From Campylobacterales bacterium (GTDB lineage Bacteria; Campylobacterota; Campylobacteria; Campylobacterales; QNZT01): a stretch of DNA of 25,762 nucleotides. Numbering within the stretch: position 1 is the stretch's first letter; every line of letters begins with the position of its first letter. The translations under genes were made by a program, and so were the position numbers. The stretch spans positions 1 to 25,762 of the forward strand of contig JALUNR010000160.1 in assembly GCA_027055005.1 (NCBI GenBank), read 5' to 3'. The notes under the pieces are model-generated. The model saw nothing but the letters and a program-made list of their open reading frames with translations. It did not search any database and had not been told where the DNA came from. Of the stretch, positions 14,676 to 23,167 are shown one piece after another.

Positions 14676-16367
14676 CTAAAATTCAGTTTTTAAAACAGCC
14701 CCTTTACTTGCATTTGTAACAAGTAGTCTATATTGTTTTAACCATCTTCCTTTTATCTCTTTTTCTTTTGGTATAAATTCATCTCTTCTTTTTTGTATTT
14801 CCTCATCACTAAGTTCAACTTCTAAAAGATACTTATCAATATCAATATTTATAATATCTCCATCTTTAAGTAGTCCGATAACTCCTCCCTCAGCTGCTTC
14901 AGGACTAACATGACCAATACTAGCCCCATGTGTTGCACCAGAAAATCTTCCATCAGTGATAAGAGCAACTTTATCACCAAGTCCCATACCCATGATTAAA
15001 CTTGTAGGAGCTAACATTTCTTGCATACCAGGACCTCCTCTTGGTCCTTCATATCTGATAACTACAACATCACCAGCTTTTACTTTTCCACCAACTATAC
15101 CTGATATTGCATCTTGTTGAGAATCGAAACAAATAGCAGTTCCACTAAACTTTCTCATACTTTCTATTACACCAGCACTTTTTATAACAGCACCTTCACG
15201 AGCTAAATTTCCATAAAGTATAGCAAGTCCTCCAACTTTAGAATAAGCATTATCAATAGTATGTATAATATTTGTATCTTCTATTTCACTATTTGCTATC
15301 CTTTCACCTACACTCTCACCCTCAATAGTTAAATTATCAAGCTCTAAAACATCACCTCTTTTAGTTATTTCATGCATTACTGCACTTACTCCACCAGCTT
15401 TGTTTATATCTTCCATATGTACACTGCTAAGAGAAGGAGAAATTTTTGCTATATGTGATACTTGTTTACTCATTTTATTTATATCTTCAAGATTAAAATC
15501 AACTCCAGCTTCATTTGCTATTGCTAACATATGTAAAACTGTATTTGAACTTCCACCCATTGCCATATCGACTGCAAAAGCATTGTGTACTGCTTTTTCA
15601 TTAAGAATATTTCTTATTTTAAACTTTTGGGTCAACTCTTTACTTTTTGATATCTCACAAACTCTTTTTGCTGCCTTTCTTAAAAGTTCTTCCCTCTCAG
15701 GAGTTAAAGCAAGTATTGTACCATTTCCTTTTAATGCTATACCCATAGCTTCCATCAAAGTATTCATACTATTTGCCGTAAACATACCTGAACAACTTCC
15801 ACCACTAGGACAAGCCGCACACTCTATTTGAGTAAGTTTTTCTTCATCTATCTCACCAGCTTCAAACTTTCCAACAGCTTCAAATGCAGTTGCCAAATCT
15901 ATACTAGTTCCATCTTTTAACACTCCAGCTTTCATAGGACCTCCACTTACAAAGACAGTAGGAACATTTACTCTTAAAGCTCCCATTATCATGCCTGGAG
16001 TAATTTTATCACAGTTTGGAATAGCTATCATAGCATCTAGTTTATGAGCATTCATAACTGTTTCAATAGAATTTGCAATAATCTCACGACTAGGTAAACT
16101 ATAAAGCATACCATCATGCCCCATAGCTATACCATCATCTACACCAATAGTATTAAATTCAAATGGAACACAACCATTTTTCCTAATCTCATCTTTGATA
16201 ATCTCACTATACTTGTTTAAAAAAAAGTGTCCAGGAATAATCTCTATAAAAGAGTTTGCAACCCCAATAAAAGGTTTATCGAAATCTTCATCTTTTAATC
16301 CAGTAGCACGAAAAAGACTCCTATGTGGAGCTTTATCATAACCTTTTTTTACTATATCACTTCTCAT
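14676..16367 (-). CDS. ilvD: Dihydroxy-acid dehydratase IlvD
   Basis: This 563-residue Fe-S dehydratase makes the 2-keto acids that are precursors of valine and isoleucine. Cluster cysteines are C119 (IPNCDKITPGM) and C192 (CPSGGSCSGMFTANSMN). The position that holds a third cysteine in [2Fe-2S] relatives is glycine (EIIPGHFFLN), as in the E. coli enzyme, so an oxygen-sensitive [4Fe-4S] cluster is predicted. Other hallmarks are NTIGVDDGIAMGHDGMLYSLPSRE, FVSGGPM, YEGPRGGPGMQEML and TDGRFSGATHG. The length matches a complete enzyme. The ATG has an AAAAGGA site, and a TATGAT box lies at 16396-16401. It is transcribed alone, divergent from ksgA. Confidence 0.97.
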   Translation of the reverse strand: MRSDIVKKGYDKAPHRSLFRATGLKDEDFDKPFIGVANSFIEIIPGHFFLNKYSEIIKDEIRKNGCVPFEFNTIGVDDGIAMGHDGMLYSLPSREIIANSIETVMNAHKLDAMIAIPNCDKITPGMIMGALRVNVPTVFVSGGPMKAGVLKDGTSIDLATAFEAVGKFEAGEIDEEKLTQIECAACPSGGSCSGMFTANSMNTLMEAMGIALKGNGTILALTPEREELLRKAAKRVCEISKSKELTQKFKIRNILNEKAVHNAFAVDMAMGGSSNTVLHMLAIANEAGVDFNLEDINKMSKQVSHIAKISPSLSSVHMEDINKAGGVSAVMHEITKRGDVLELDNLTIEGESVGERIANSEIEDTNIIHTIDNAYSKVGGLAILYGNLAREGAVIKSAGVIESMRKFSGTAICFDSQQDAISGIVGGKVKAGDVVVIRYEGPRGGPGMQEMLAPTSLIMGMGLGDKVALITDGRFSGATHGASIGHVSPEAAEGGVIGLLKDGDIINIDIDKYLLEVELSDEEIQKRRDEFIPKEKEIKGRWLKQYRLLVTNASKGAVLKTEF

Positions 16368-16425
16368 TTTTTTCCTTTTAAGTAAAATTTTTCATATCAT
16401 AACAAAATATTAAGTAAAGTTTTAT

Positions 16426-16431
16426 TATAAT
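16426..16431 (+). promoter_or_regulatory. -10 box of ksgA, placed for a leaderless transcript
   Basis: A perfect TATAAT ends nine bases before the ksgA ATG at 16441. The intervening ACCTATCTT lacks a ribosome binding site. Transcription should begin at or within a few bases of the start codon. The protein N terminus (KKKFGQNFL) confirms this start. Confidence 0.55.
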
Positions 16432-16440
16432 ACCTATCTT

Positions 16441-17238
16441 ATGATAAAAGCAAAGAAAAAGTTTGGACAAAACTTCCTAAAAGATGAGTCCATAAAACAA
16501 AAAATCATCCAAGCGATGCCCAACGACGATTTAAAAGTTATTGAGATTGGACCTGGCTTAGGTGATTTGACAAAAAAGTTGTTAGAAAAAGAAAAAAATA
16601 TAACAGCTTTTGAGATTGACTTAGAGTTATGTGAGTATTTGCAAAACTCTTTAGAAAGTGAGATTAAGAAGGAACAGTTAGAATTAGTTTGCCAAGATGT
16701 ATTGAAATGTTGGGATGATTCCTTACATAAAAAAGAATACAATCTAATCGCAAACTTACCATACTATGTTGCTACAAATATAATCTTAAAAGCACTTAGT
16801 GACAGGAAGTGCAAAACCATATTAGTTATGATACAAAAAGAAGTGGCTCAAAAATTTTCAGCAAAAGCTGGGGATAAAGAGTTTTCAGCTTTGAGTATTT
16901 TAGCTAACTTAGTTGGTGAAAGTAAGTTACTTTTTGATGTGGGAGGAGAGTGTTTTGATCCTCCCCCAAAAGTAACCTCTTCTATTTTAAAAATAGAAAA
17001 AAAGAGAGATTATATTTGTGATAAGCTTTTTAAAGATAAAAAAGAATTTGAGAGTTTTCAAAAGTTTTTAAGAACTGCTTTTGTAGCTCCAAGAAAAATT
17101 CTGGCAAAAAATTTACAAAGTAGTTATGATAAGAAGAAGATAAAAGAGTTCTTTGAAGAAAAAAATCTATCTCCTACTTTAAGACCGCATCAACTCGCAG
17201 TCGAGGAATATCACCTATTATTTAAAATAATAGGATAA
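16441..17238 (+). CDS. rsmA: 16S rRNA dimethyladenosine transferase RsmA/KsgA
   Basis: This 265-residue SAM-dependent enzyme dimethylates A1518 and A1519 in helix 45 of 16S rRNA, a late step of small-subunit assembly. The N-terminal KKKFGQNFLKDE is diagnostic. The SAM-binding EIGPGLGDLT is at residues 35-44, the catalytic NLPYYV at 105-110, and FDPPPKVTSSILKIE and the C-terminal KNLSPTLRPHQLAVEEY domain are present. It is the first gene of a tight run through rnj, kpsF, rluB and rarA, with a three-base gap to rnj. The older name is ksgA. It has no Shine-Dalgarno sequence. Confidence 0.97.
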   Translation: MIKAKKKFGQNFLKDESIKQKIIQAMPNDDLKVIEIGPGLGDLTKKLLEKEKNITAFEIDLELCEYLQNSLESEIKKEQLELVCQDVLKCWDDSLHKKEYNLIANLPYYVATNIILKALSDRKCKTILVMIQKEVAQKFSAKAGDKEFSALSILANLVGESKLLFDVGGECFDPPPKVTSSILKIEKKRDYICDKLFKDKKEFESFQKFLRTAFVAPRKILAKNLQSSYDKKKIKEFFEEKNLSPTLRPHQLAVEEYHLLFKIIG

Positions 17239-17241
17239 AAA

Positions 17242-19095
17242 ATGGCAGAAGAAAATAAAAAAGAACAAGTAAAACCGCAACAAAACAACAATAAAAAAAG
17301 AAATAATAAAAGAAATAAATTTTCAGCAAAACTGGGAAACCAACAATGGGAACTTGATATAAAAGATGCAATAAATGCAAATAAACAAGTAAGACAAAGA
17401 GCTCTTCAAAGTTTCAATAAAATGAATCCAAATAATCCAAATAAAATAAAAATAACTCCTCTTGGTGGACTTGGTGAGATTGGTGGAAACTTTATGGTTA
17501 TGGAAACAAATACAAGTGCTATTATCATAGATATAGGGATGAGTTTTCCTAGTGAAGATATGCACGGAGTAGATATTTTAATACCTGATTTTTCATATAT
17601 AAACAAAATAAAAAATAAGATAGAGGGTATCTTAATAACTCATGCACACGAAGATCACATAGGGGCTGTTGCTTACTTTTTTAAGCAATTTAAGTTTCCT
17701 ATATATGCAACTCCTCTTCCTCTTGGGATGCTTGCAAATAAGTTTGATGAACATGGATTAAAAAAAGAAAAAAGCTACTTTAAACCAGTACAAAAAAGAA
17801 AAACATATAAAATAGGTGAATTTGATGTTGAGTGGATACATATAACACACTCTGTTATAGATGCATCATCTCTTGCTATAACAACTGAAGCTGGAACTAT
17901 CATACATACTGGGGATTTTAAAATAGATCATACTCCTATTGATGGTTATCCTACTGATTTGCATAGATTTGCTTATTATGGAGAGAAAGGGGTACTTTGT
18001 CTTTTAAGTGATAGTACAAACTCTTATCGTTCAGGTATAACAAAAAGTGAGATCTCAGTTGGTCCTACATTTGACAATATCTTTTCAAAAGCAAAAGGAA
18101 GAGTCATAATGTCAACATTTTCCTCAAATATACACAGAGTTTATCAAGCCATAGAACATGGTATAAAATACAACAGAAAAGTTTGTGTTATAGGTAGAAG
18201 TATGGAGAGAAATCTTGACATTGCTATGGAACTTGGATATATAAATCTTGATAAAAGAATCTTTATTGATGCCCATGAGGTAAGTAGATACAATGATAAA
18301 GATGTTCTTATAGTAACCACTGGAAGTCAGGGTGAGACTATGAGTGCATTATATAGAATGGCAACTGATGAACATAGGCATATAAAGATAAAACCAAGTG
18401 ATCAAATAATAATCTCAGCTAAGGCAATCCCAGGAAATGAGGCTAGTGTTTCAAGGGTTTTAAACTTTTTGATAAAAGCTGGTGCAAAAGTTGCATATCA
18501 AGATTTTAGTGAAATTCATGTAAGTGGACATGCAGCACAAGAAGAGCAAAAGCTTATGCTTCGTCTTGTAAAACCTAAGTTTTTCTTACCAGTTCACGGA
18601 GAGTATAACCATATCCATAAACATAAACAAACAGCCACTTCTTGTGGAGTAAATCCTAAAAATATACTTTTGATGAGTGATGGTGATCAAGTAGAAGTTT
18701 GTACAAAATATATAAAAAAAATAGGTTCTGTAAAAACTGGAAAAACTTATATAGATAACCAAATAAATAGAAAAATAGAAGATGATGTGGTAGAAGATAG
18801 ACAAAACTTAGCTGAATCTGGAGTAGTTATGATAGTAGCTCAAATAGAAAAAGATAGTAAAAAACTTTTTTCAAATCCAATAGTTAGAAGCTATGGTATA
18901 GTACCAGATCGTGAAGATAAAACTTTTTCTAAAGAAATGGAAGATTTGATAGATCAATTTTTAATAAACTGCAAACCTGAACTTTTTGATGACAAAAGAG
19001 CATTGGAAAAAGCGATGAGACAAGTTATCAGAAAACATATATTTAGAAAACTCAAAAAGTATCCAACTATTGTACCAACAGTATTTTTAATGTAG
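17242..19095 (+). CDS. rnj: Ribonuclease J
   Basis: This is a 617-residue metallo-beta-lactamase/beta-CASP ribonuclease with 5'-3' exonuclease and endonuclease activity in RNA decay and maturation. The catalytic HAHEDH is at residues 134-139. KIKITPLGGLGEIGGN begins the core at about residue 69. GDFKIDHTPIDG, SDSTNS, the beta-CASP region STFSSNIHRV, and the late HVSGHA and PVHGEY motifs follow. The first 68 residues are a Lys/Asn/Gln-rich extension (NNNKKRNNKRNK) absent from Bacillus RNase J but known from Helicobacter RNase J. The start has an AGGATAAAA site at the end of ksgA. Its company with rRNA modification genes fits a ribosome/RNA maturation operon. Confidence 0.95.
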   Translation: MAEENKKEQVKPQQNNNKKRNNKRNKFSAKLGNQQWELDIKDAINANKQVRQRALQSFNKMNPNNPNKIKITPLGGLGEIGGNFMVMETNTSAIIIDIGMSFPSEDMHGVDILIPDFSYINKIKNKIEGILITHAHEDHIGAVAYFFKQFKFPIYATPLPLGMLANKFDEHGLKKEKSYFKPVQKRKTYKIGEFDVEWIHITHSVIDASSLAITTEAGTIIHTGDFKIDHTPIDGYPTDLHRFAYYGEKGVLCLLSDSTNSYRSGITKSEISVGPTFDNIFSKAKGRVIMSTFSSNIHRVYQAIEHGIKYNRKVCVIGRSMERNLDIAMELGYINLDKRIFIDAHEVSRYNDKDVLIVTTGSQGETMSALYRMATDEHRHIKIKPSDQIIISAKAIPGNEASVSRVLNFLIKAGAKVAYQDFSEIHVSGHAAQEEQKLMLRLVKPKFFLPVHGEYNHIHKHKQTATSCGVNPKNILLMSDGDQVEVCTKYIKKIGSVKTGKTYIDNQINRKIEDDVVEDRQNLAESGVVMIVAQIEKDSKKLFSNPIVRSYGIVPDREDKTFSKEMEDLIDQFLINCKPELFDDKRALEKAMRQVIRKHIFRKLKKYPTIVPTVFLM

Positions 19096-19102
19096 GTACT
19101 TT

Positions 19103-20062
19103 ATGGATTATAAAACAATCGTAAAAGAAGTCTTAGAAACAGAGGCAAATGAATTGCTCTCTGCTTCTAAAAACTTTGATGGAGATATTGCACAAGTAGT
19201 AGATATAATTTATAACACAAAAGGGAAACTTATAGTAACAGGAGTTGGTAAAAGTGGTCTTGTTGGTGCGAAAATAGCTGCAACATTTGCTAGTACTGGA
19301 ACAAGTAGCTTTTTCCTACATCCAACAGAAGCTATGCATGGAGATCTTGGTATGATAAGCAAAGGTGATAGTGTTTTAGCTATCAGTTTTTCTGGAGAAA
19401 GTGAAGAACTTATAAAAATAATTCCCCATATAAAAAGATTTGATATACCATTGATTGCAATGGCACAAAATAAAAACTCAACTTTAGGCAAGCACTCTGA
19501 TGGATTTATAAATATCAATATCAAAAAAGAAGCTTGTCCTCTTGGTATTGCTCCTACTAGTTCTACAACTTTAACTATGGCATTGGGTGATGCATTAGCT
19601 GTTTGTTTAATGAAAAAAAGAGATTTTAAAAAAGAAGATTTTGCTTCATTTCATCCAGGGGGAAGTTTAGGAAAACAACTTTTTATAAAACTAAGTGATA
19701 TTATGCAAAAAGATAACTTACCAATAGTAGATAAAAATACTATTTTAAAGGATGCTATAAGTATTATGAGTAAGGGAAGATTGGGCAATGTTCTAATAGT
19801 AAATAATGCTAAACTAGTTGGTATTTTAAGTGATGGAGATCTCAGACGAGCAATGATGAGAGATGACTTTTCTCTTGATAAAAAAGTAAATGATTATGCA
19901 ACCTTATCACCTAAAACAATAGATGATGAAAATATTTTAGCTAGCGATGCTCTTAAAATAATAGAGCAAAACAAAGTACAGCTTTTAGTCATAACAAATA
20001 AACAAAAAAACATAAAAGGTGTGGTTCATATCCATACTTTGGTAGAAATGGGGATAAAATGA
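19103..20062 (+). CDS. Arabinose-5-phosphate isomerase, KpsF/GutQ/KdsD family
   Basis: This 319-residue protein interconverts ribulose 5-phosphate and arabinose 5-phosphate, the first step towards KDO for lipopolysaccharide or capsule. The N-terminal SIS domain (about 1-190) has VTGVGKSGLVGAKIAATFASTGT, HPTEAMHGDLGM, SFSGESEE and GIAPTSSTTLTMALGDA. The C-terminal half (about 200-319) is a pair of CBS domains, including DKNTILKDAISIMSKGRLGNVLIV and GILSDGDLRR. The length is typical. It is the odd metabolic gene in an RNA-maturation run, but a kpsF gene near rnj and ksgA also occurs in Helicobacter as I recall. It overlaps the next gene as ATGA. KdsD or KpsF naming cannot be decided from sequence alone. 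Confidence 0.94.
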   Translation: MDYKTIVKEVLETEANELLSASKNFDGDIAQVVDIIYNTKGKLIVTGVGKSGLVGAKIAATFASTGTSSFFLHPTEAMHGDLGMISKGDSVLAISFSGESEELIKIIPHIKRFDIPLIAMAQNKNSTLGKHSDGFININIKKEACPLGIAPTSSTTLTMALGDALAVCLMKKRDFKKEDFASFHPGGSLGKQLFIKLSDIMQKDNLPIVDKNTILKDAISIMSKGRLGNVLIVNNAKLVGILSDGDLRRAMMRDDFSLDKKVNDYATLSPKTIDDENILASDALKIIEQNKVQLLVITNKQKNIKGVVHIHTLVEMGIK

Positions 20063-20835
20063 GCCAAGAAGATGGAATAAGATTAAACAAGTTTCTTTCA
20101 CACAATACAAAATACAGCAGAAGAGAAGCCGATGCACTTATAAAAGATGGATATGTAAAGATAAAAGGCAAAGTTATAACTGACCTTGCTACAAAAGTTA
20201 AAAAAGGTGATAAAGTATTTTTGAGAGGAAGATTTGTTCATAGAAAAAATGAATTTACAGTTTTAATCTATAACAAACAAAAAGGTGAACTTGTAACAAA
20301 GAAAGATGATAGAGGAAGAAAAACCATCTTTGATAATCTTTCAAAAAGATATCACCACTTTTTACCAGTAGGAAGGCTTGATTTTGCTAGTGAAGGACTT
20401 ATACTTCTAACAGACTCTCCAAGTATAGCATCAGCTTTGATGGAAAGCAACTTAGAAAGAGTTTATTATATTAAAATAAAAGGTAAACTTACTTCTAGTA
20501 TGGAAGAAGGTATGAAAAACGGCCTTTTTGCTGAAGATGCAACTGCAGGAGGACATGAAAAAAGTGAGATAAAATCTATGGAATTTGCTCCCTTTTTATG
20601 GTACAAAGTTCAAAAAGAAGATAAAGGTTTCACAAAACTAAAAGTAGCAATAAGAGAGGGTAAAAACAGAGAACTAAGAAGATTTTTTGCCTACTATGGA
20701 AGTGAAGTGATGGACTTAAAAAGAGTAGAATTTGGAGGAATAAGCCTAGATATTGCCCCTGGTAAAAAAAGATTTTTATCAAAAACAGAGTACCACTCTT
20801 TGCATACTTTTTTGCAGGGATTGGATAAAAAGTGA
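20059..20835 (+). CDS. rluB: 23S rRNA pseudouridine synthase, RluB/RsuA family
   Basis: This 258-residue protein isomerises uridine to pseudouridine in rRNA. An N-terminal S4 RNA-binding domain (IRLNKFLSHNTKYSRREADALIKDGYVKIKGK, residues 7-38) is followed by the RsuA-type catalytic domain with VGRLDFASEGLILLT, in which D108 is the catalytic aspartate. KVAIREGKNRELRRFFAYYG and VMDLKRVEFGGI near the C terminus are family signatures. RluB (U2605) is the usual assignment in this group; RsuA and RluE relatives are hard to separate. The ATG overlaps the kpsF stop (ATGA), and the stop overlaps the GTG of rarA (GTGA), so the three are coupled. Confidence 0.93.
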   Translation: MSQEDGIRLNKFLSHNTKYSRREADALIKDGYVKIKGKVITDLATKVKKGDKVFLRGRFVHRKNEFTVLIYNKQKGELVTKKDDRGRKTIFDNLSKRYHHFLPVGRLDFASEGLILLTDSPSIASALMESNLERVYYIKIKGKLTSSMEEGMKNGLFAEDATAGGHEKSEIKSMEFAPFLWYKVQKEDKGFTKLKVAIREGKNRELRRFFAYYGSEVMDLKRVEFGGISLDIAPGKKRFLSKTEYHSLHTFLQGLDKK

Positions 20836-22016
20836 TTCAAAACCTAGCACAAACTCTTCGTCCAAAAACTTTAGATGATGTGATAGGACAGACTCATATA
20901 TTGGATAAAGATAAACCTCTTTACAAGCTAATAAAAAGTGGCTCAGTTCCTCACTCTTTTTTCTTTGGTCCAGCTGGATGTGGAAAAACAACAGTAGCAA
21001 AGATAATAGCAACTGAACTTGGGAGTGATTTTTACTTTTTAGATGCTACGAGTATCAAGGTAGAAGAGATTAGAAAGATACTTAAAACTCACAACAACTC
21101 ACTAATAAAACCAACTATTTTCATAGATGAAGTTCATAGACTATCAAAAACTCAACAAGAGGTACTCTTACTTCCTATGGAAAGAGGTGAAGCGCTGATT
21201 TTAGGAGCTAGTACTGAAAATCCTTACTTTACACTAACTTCAGGGATAAGAAGTCGCTCTATGCTATTTGAGTTTAAAGCTATCAAAAAAGAGGATTTTA
21301 CAAAGCTTTTTAAAAGAGTAGAAAAAAAACTTGATATAAAGATAAACAAAGAAGCAAGAGAGTATCTTGTAGATAGTAGTGCGGGAGATGTGAGAGCTCT
21401 TTTAAATCTTTTAGAGTTTGGACTAAAAGCTGATAAAAACTTAGATATAAAAACTCTAAAAGAGCTTAGACCCTATGCACTAAAAGATGGAGTTAGTTCA
21501 TCTGATACTCACTATAACTTAGCATCTGCACTTATAAAAAGTCTTAGAGGAAGTGATGTAGATGCTTCACTTTACTATCTAGCTAGACTTATAGATGGTG
21601 GAGAGAGTGCAGACTTTATAGCTAGAAGACTTGTTATCTTTTCAAGTGAAGATATAGGAAATGCAAACCCTCATGCCCTAAACTTAGCTACTTCAACTTT
21701 GACTGCTGTAAAAAACATAGGCTACCCAGAAGCAAGGATACTCTTAGCCCAATGTACAGTTTACCTAGCCTCATCTCCAAAATCAAACTCTAGCTATAAA
21801 GCTATAAACAAAGCACTTGAGTTTGTAAAAAACAATCCTCCTTTGCAAATACCAAAATACTTAAAAAGTCCACCTTCAAGTGATTACTTATATCCTCATG
21901 ATTTTGGTGGATATATAGATCAAAAATACTTAGAAAAAGATTTAAGTTTTTATGAGAGCTTTGGAGTTGGATTTGAAAAAACTCTTAATGAGTGGGTTGA
22001 AAAAATAAAGAAGTAA
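20832..22016 (+). CDS. rarA: Replication-associated recombination protein RarA (MgsA)
   Basis: This is a 394-residue AAA+ ATPase that acts at stalled replication forks and is homologous to clamp-loader subunits. The N-terminal LAQTLRPKTLDDVIGQTHIL is typical. Walker A GPAGCGKTT is at residues 46-54 and Walker B IFIDEVHR at 96-103. Sensor 1 ILGASTENP, the arginine finger region RSRSM, and the MgsA C-terminal region (DTHYNLASALIKSLRGSDVDASLYYLARL, ARRLVIFSSEDIG) follow. The length is complete though slightly short of E. coli. The start is GTG at 20832, overlapping the rluB stop. It ends the five-gene run that begins at ksgA. Confidence 0.95.
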   Translation: MIQNLAQTLRPKTLDDVIGQTHILDKDKPLYKLIKSGSVPHSFFFGPAGCGKTTVAKIIATELGSDFYFLDATSIKVEEIRKILKTHNNSLIKPTIFIDEVHRLSKTQQEVLLLPMERGEALILGASTENPYFTLTSGIRSRSMLFEFKAIKKEDFTKLFKRVEKKLDIKINKEAREYLVDSSAGDVRALLNLLEFGLKADKNLDIKTLKELRPYALKDGVSSSDTHYNLASALIKSLRGSDVDASLYYLARLIDGGESADFIARRLVIFSSEDIGNANPHALNLATSTLTAVKNIGYPEARILLAQCTVYLASSPKSNSSYKAINKALEFVKNNPPLQIPKYLKSPPSSDYLYPHDFGGYIDQKYLEKDLSFYESFGVGFEKTLNEWVEKIKK

Positions 22017-22027
22017 GTATTACCTTC

Positions 22028-22067
22028 TTGACACGATGTACAAAATAATGATATACTTCGGATATAC
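22028..22067 (+). promoter_or_regulatory. mazEF promoter with overlapping direct-repeat operator
   Basis: A consensus -35 TTGACA lies at 22028-22033 and a -10 TATACT at 22052-22057, with an 18-base spacer. Two copies of GATATAC (22050-22056 and 22061-22067) are spaced 11 bases apart, one helical turn, and the first covers the -10 box. An ATGTA/TACAT inverted pair (22036-22040 and 22065-22069) brackets the region. The layout fits autorepression by the antitoxin, which is inferred. A -35 this good is rare in the rest of the window. Confidence 0.6.
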
Positions 22068-22082
22068 ATAAAAGGAGTAATC

Positions 22083-22322
22083 ATGACCACTACAATCTCA
22101 AAATGGGGTAATTCTCAAGGAGTAAGATTTCCAAAGGATATTATGGAAAAGATAAATCTAGATATTGGTGATAAAGTTGAACTTGAAACCAAAGATGATA
22201 TGGTTATCATAAAACCTATAAAGAGAAAAAAAATAGATATAAATGAGTTAATTAAAAAAATCCCTAAAGATTATAATCCTAATGAAGAATTTTTTAATAA
22301 AATTGGGCTTGAAGAATGGTAA
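22083..22322 (+). CDS. MazE-like antitoxin (AbrB/SpoVT fold)
   Basis: This 79-residue protein has an N-terminal swapped-hairpin AbrB-type DNA-binding domain (residues 1-45): TTTISKWGNSQGVRFPKDIMEKINLDIGDKVELETKDDMVIIKPI. The typical MazE W-G-N-S-x-G-V-R-x-P signature is intact. A basic KRKK hinge is followed by an acidic tail (YNPNEEFFNKIGLEEW) suited to blocking the toxin's active site. It has an AAAGGAG ribosome site, its own promoter, and a seven-base overlap with the toxin gene, which favours coupled synthesis. The role is neutralisation of the neighbouring MazF and repression of the operon, inferred from the family. Confidence 0.9.
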   Translation: MTTTISKWGNSQGVRFPKDIMEKINLDIGDKVELETKDDMVIIKPIKRKKIDINELIKKIPKDYNPNEEFFNKIGLEEW

Positions 22323-22654
22323 AATACATCCCTAAACTTGGAGATATAGTTGCCTTGAGCTTTGACCCTCAAAGTGGTCATGAACAAAAAGGAAGAAGAC
22401 CAGCTCTTATAGTTAGTAACAAAGTTTTTAACAAACATTTAGGACTTGCTTTTGCTTGTCCTATAACAAATACTAAGAGAGATTTTCCATTTCATATTAA
22501 AGTTGATAGTGAAAATTTAACAGGATTTATCATGGTAGAACAGTTAAAATCTATCGACTACAACTCAAGAAATATAAAGTTTATAGAAAAAGCTAAAAAA
22601 GTAACTTTAGATGAAGTTATGGGTATAGTGGAAAGTATTTTAACTGATTTATGA
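22316..22654 (+). CDS. MazF/PemK-like mRNA interferase toxin
   Basis: This 112-residue protein is a PemK/MazF-type sequence-specific endoribonuclease. Hallmarks are PKLGDIVALSFDPQSGHEQKGRRPALIVSN in the first 36 residues, including the conserved catalytic Arg in GRRPALIVS. ACPITNT, a Thr/Ser-containing region, FIMVEQLKSIDYNSR and a C-terminal helix EVMGIVESILTDL follow. It looks complete and active. The cleavage recognition sequence cannot be predicted from the protein. The start ATG overlaps the antitoxin stop by seven bases and has no strong ribosome site of its own, so toxin output probably depends on antitoxin translation. It is inserted between rarA and yajQ. Confidence 0.92.
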   Translation: MVKYIPKLGDIVALSFDPQSGHEQKGRRPALIVSNKVFNKHLGLAFACPITNTKRDFPFHIKVDSENLTGFIMVEQLKSIDYNSRNIKFIEKAKKVTLDEVMGIVESILTDL

Positions 22655-22675
22655 AGTAAGAAACTCCTACTTCAT
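22651..22675. terminator. Hairpin shared by convergent mazF and yajQ ends
   Basis: ATGAAGTAAG (22651-22660) pairs with CCTACTTCAT (22666-22675) at nine of ten positions around a five-base loop. It covers both stop codons of the convergent pair. There is no strong T-run on either side, so it may not terminate alone. Confidence 0.3.
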
Positions 22676-23164
22676 ATTGATAAAAGATATAGCAACTTCC
22701 AAATCCATCTCTCTAACTAGCTTCATGACAGCTTGAAGTTCATCTATGGATTTACTTTTTACTCTTATCTCTTCGCCTTGGATTTGGGCATTTACTTTTA
22801 GTTTTTGGCTCTTTATCTCTTTTACTATCTTTTTAGAGTCCTCTTTTGTTAAGACATCTCTGATAGAGAGAACAAGTTTAGTGTTTCCACCACCTACTTG
22901 TTCTCTGGAGTGTTCATTTACTGCTTTTGAGCTTATGCCTCTTTTTATGATTTTTGAGATAACTATATCCATCATAGCTTCTACTTTGTTATCAGTTGGT
23001 GCTGTTAGTGTGATAGACTTTGCTTTTTCATTATAATCTATCTGAGCATTTAAACCTTTAAAATCATATCTACTAGCAACTTCTTTTTTAGCTTGTTCGA
23101 TAGCATTTTTCATCTCTTGTTTATCAATCTCAGCAGTTATATCTAAACTATGCTCTTTTGCCAT
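22667..23164 (-). CDS. YajQ family nucleotide-binding protein
   Basis: This is a 165-residue protein matching the YajQ (UPF0234, DUF520) family over its full length: HSLDITAEIDKQEMKNAIEQAKKEVASRYDFKG at the N terminus, SITLTAPTDNKVEAMMDIVISKIIKRGI in the middle, and KLKVNAQIQGEEIRVKSKSIDELQAVMKLVREMDLEVAISFINMK at the end. Members bind nucleotides or RNA, and a Xanthomonas member binds cyclic-di-GMP; the role here is unknown. It follows accC by three bases and is likely the last gene of an accB-accC-yajQ operon. It is convergent with mazF. Confidence 0.93.
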   Translation of the reverse strand: MAKEHSLDITAEIDKQEMKNAIEQAKKEVASRYDFKGLNAQIDYNEKAKSITLTAPTDNKVEAMMDIVISKIIKRGISSKAVNEHSREQVGGGNTKLVLSIRDVLTKEDSKKIVKEIKSQKLKVNAQIQGEEIRVKSKSIDELQAVMKLVREMDLEVAISFINMK

Positions 23165-23167
23165 CTT

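Noticed and set aside
15400..15831. A 143-codon open frame on the plus strand
   Set aside because: It lies wholly inside ilvD on the opposite strand. Its composition is that of an antisense shadow and it matches no family I recognise.
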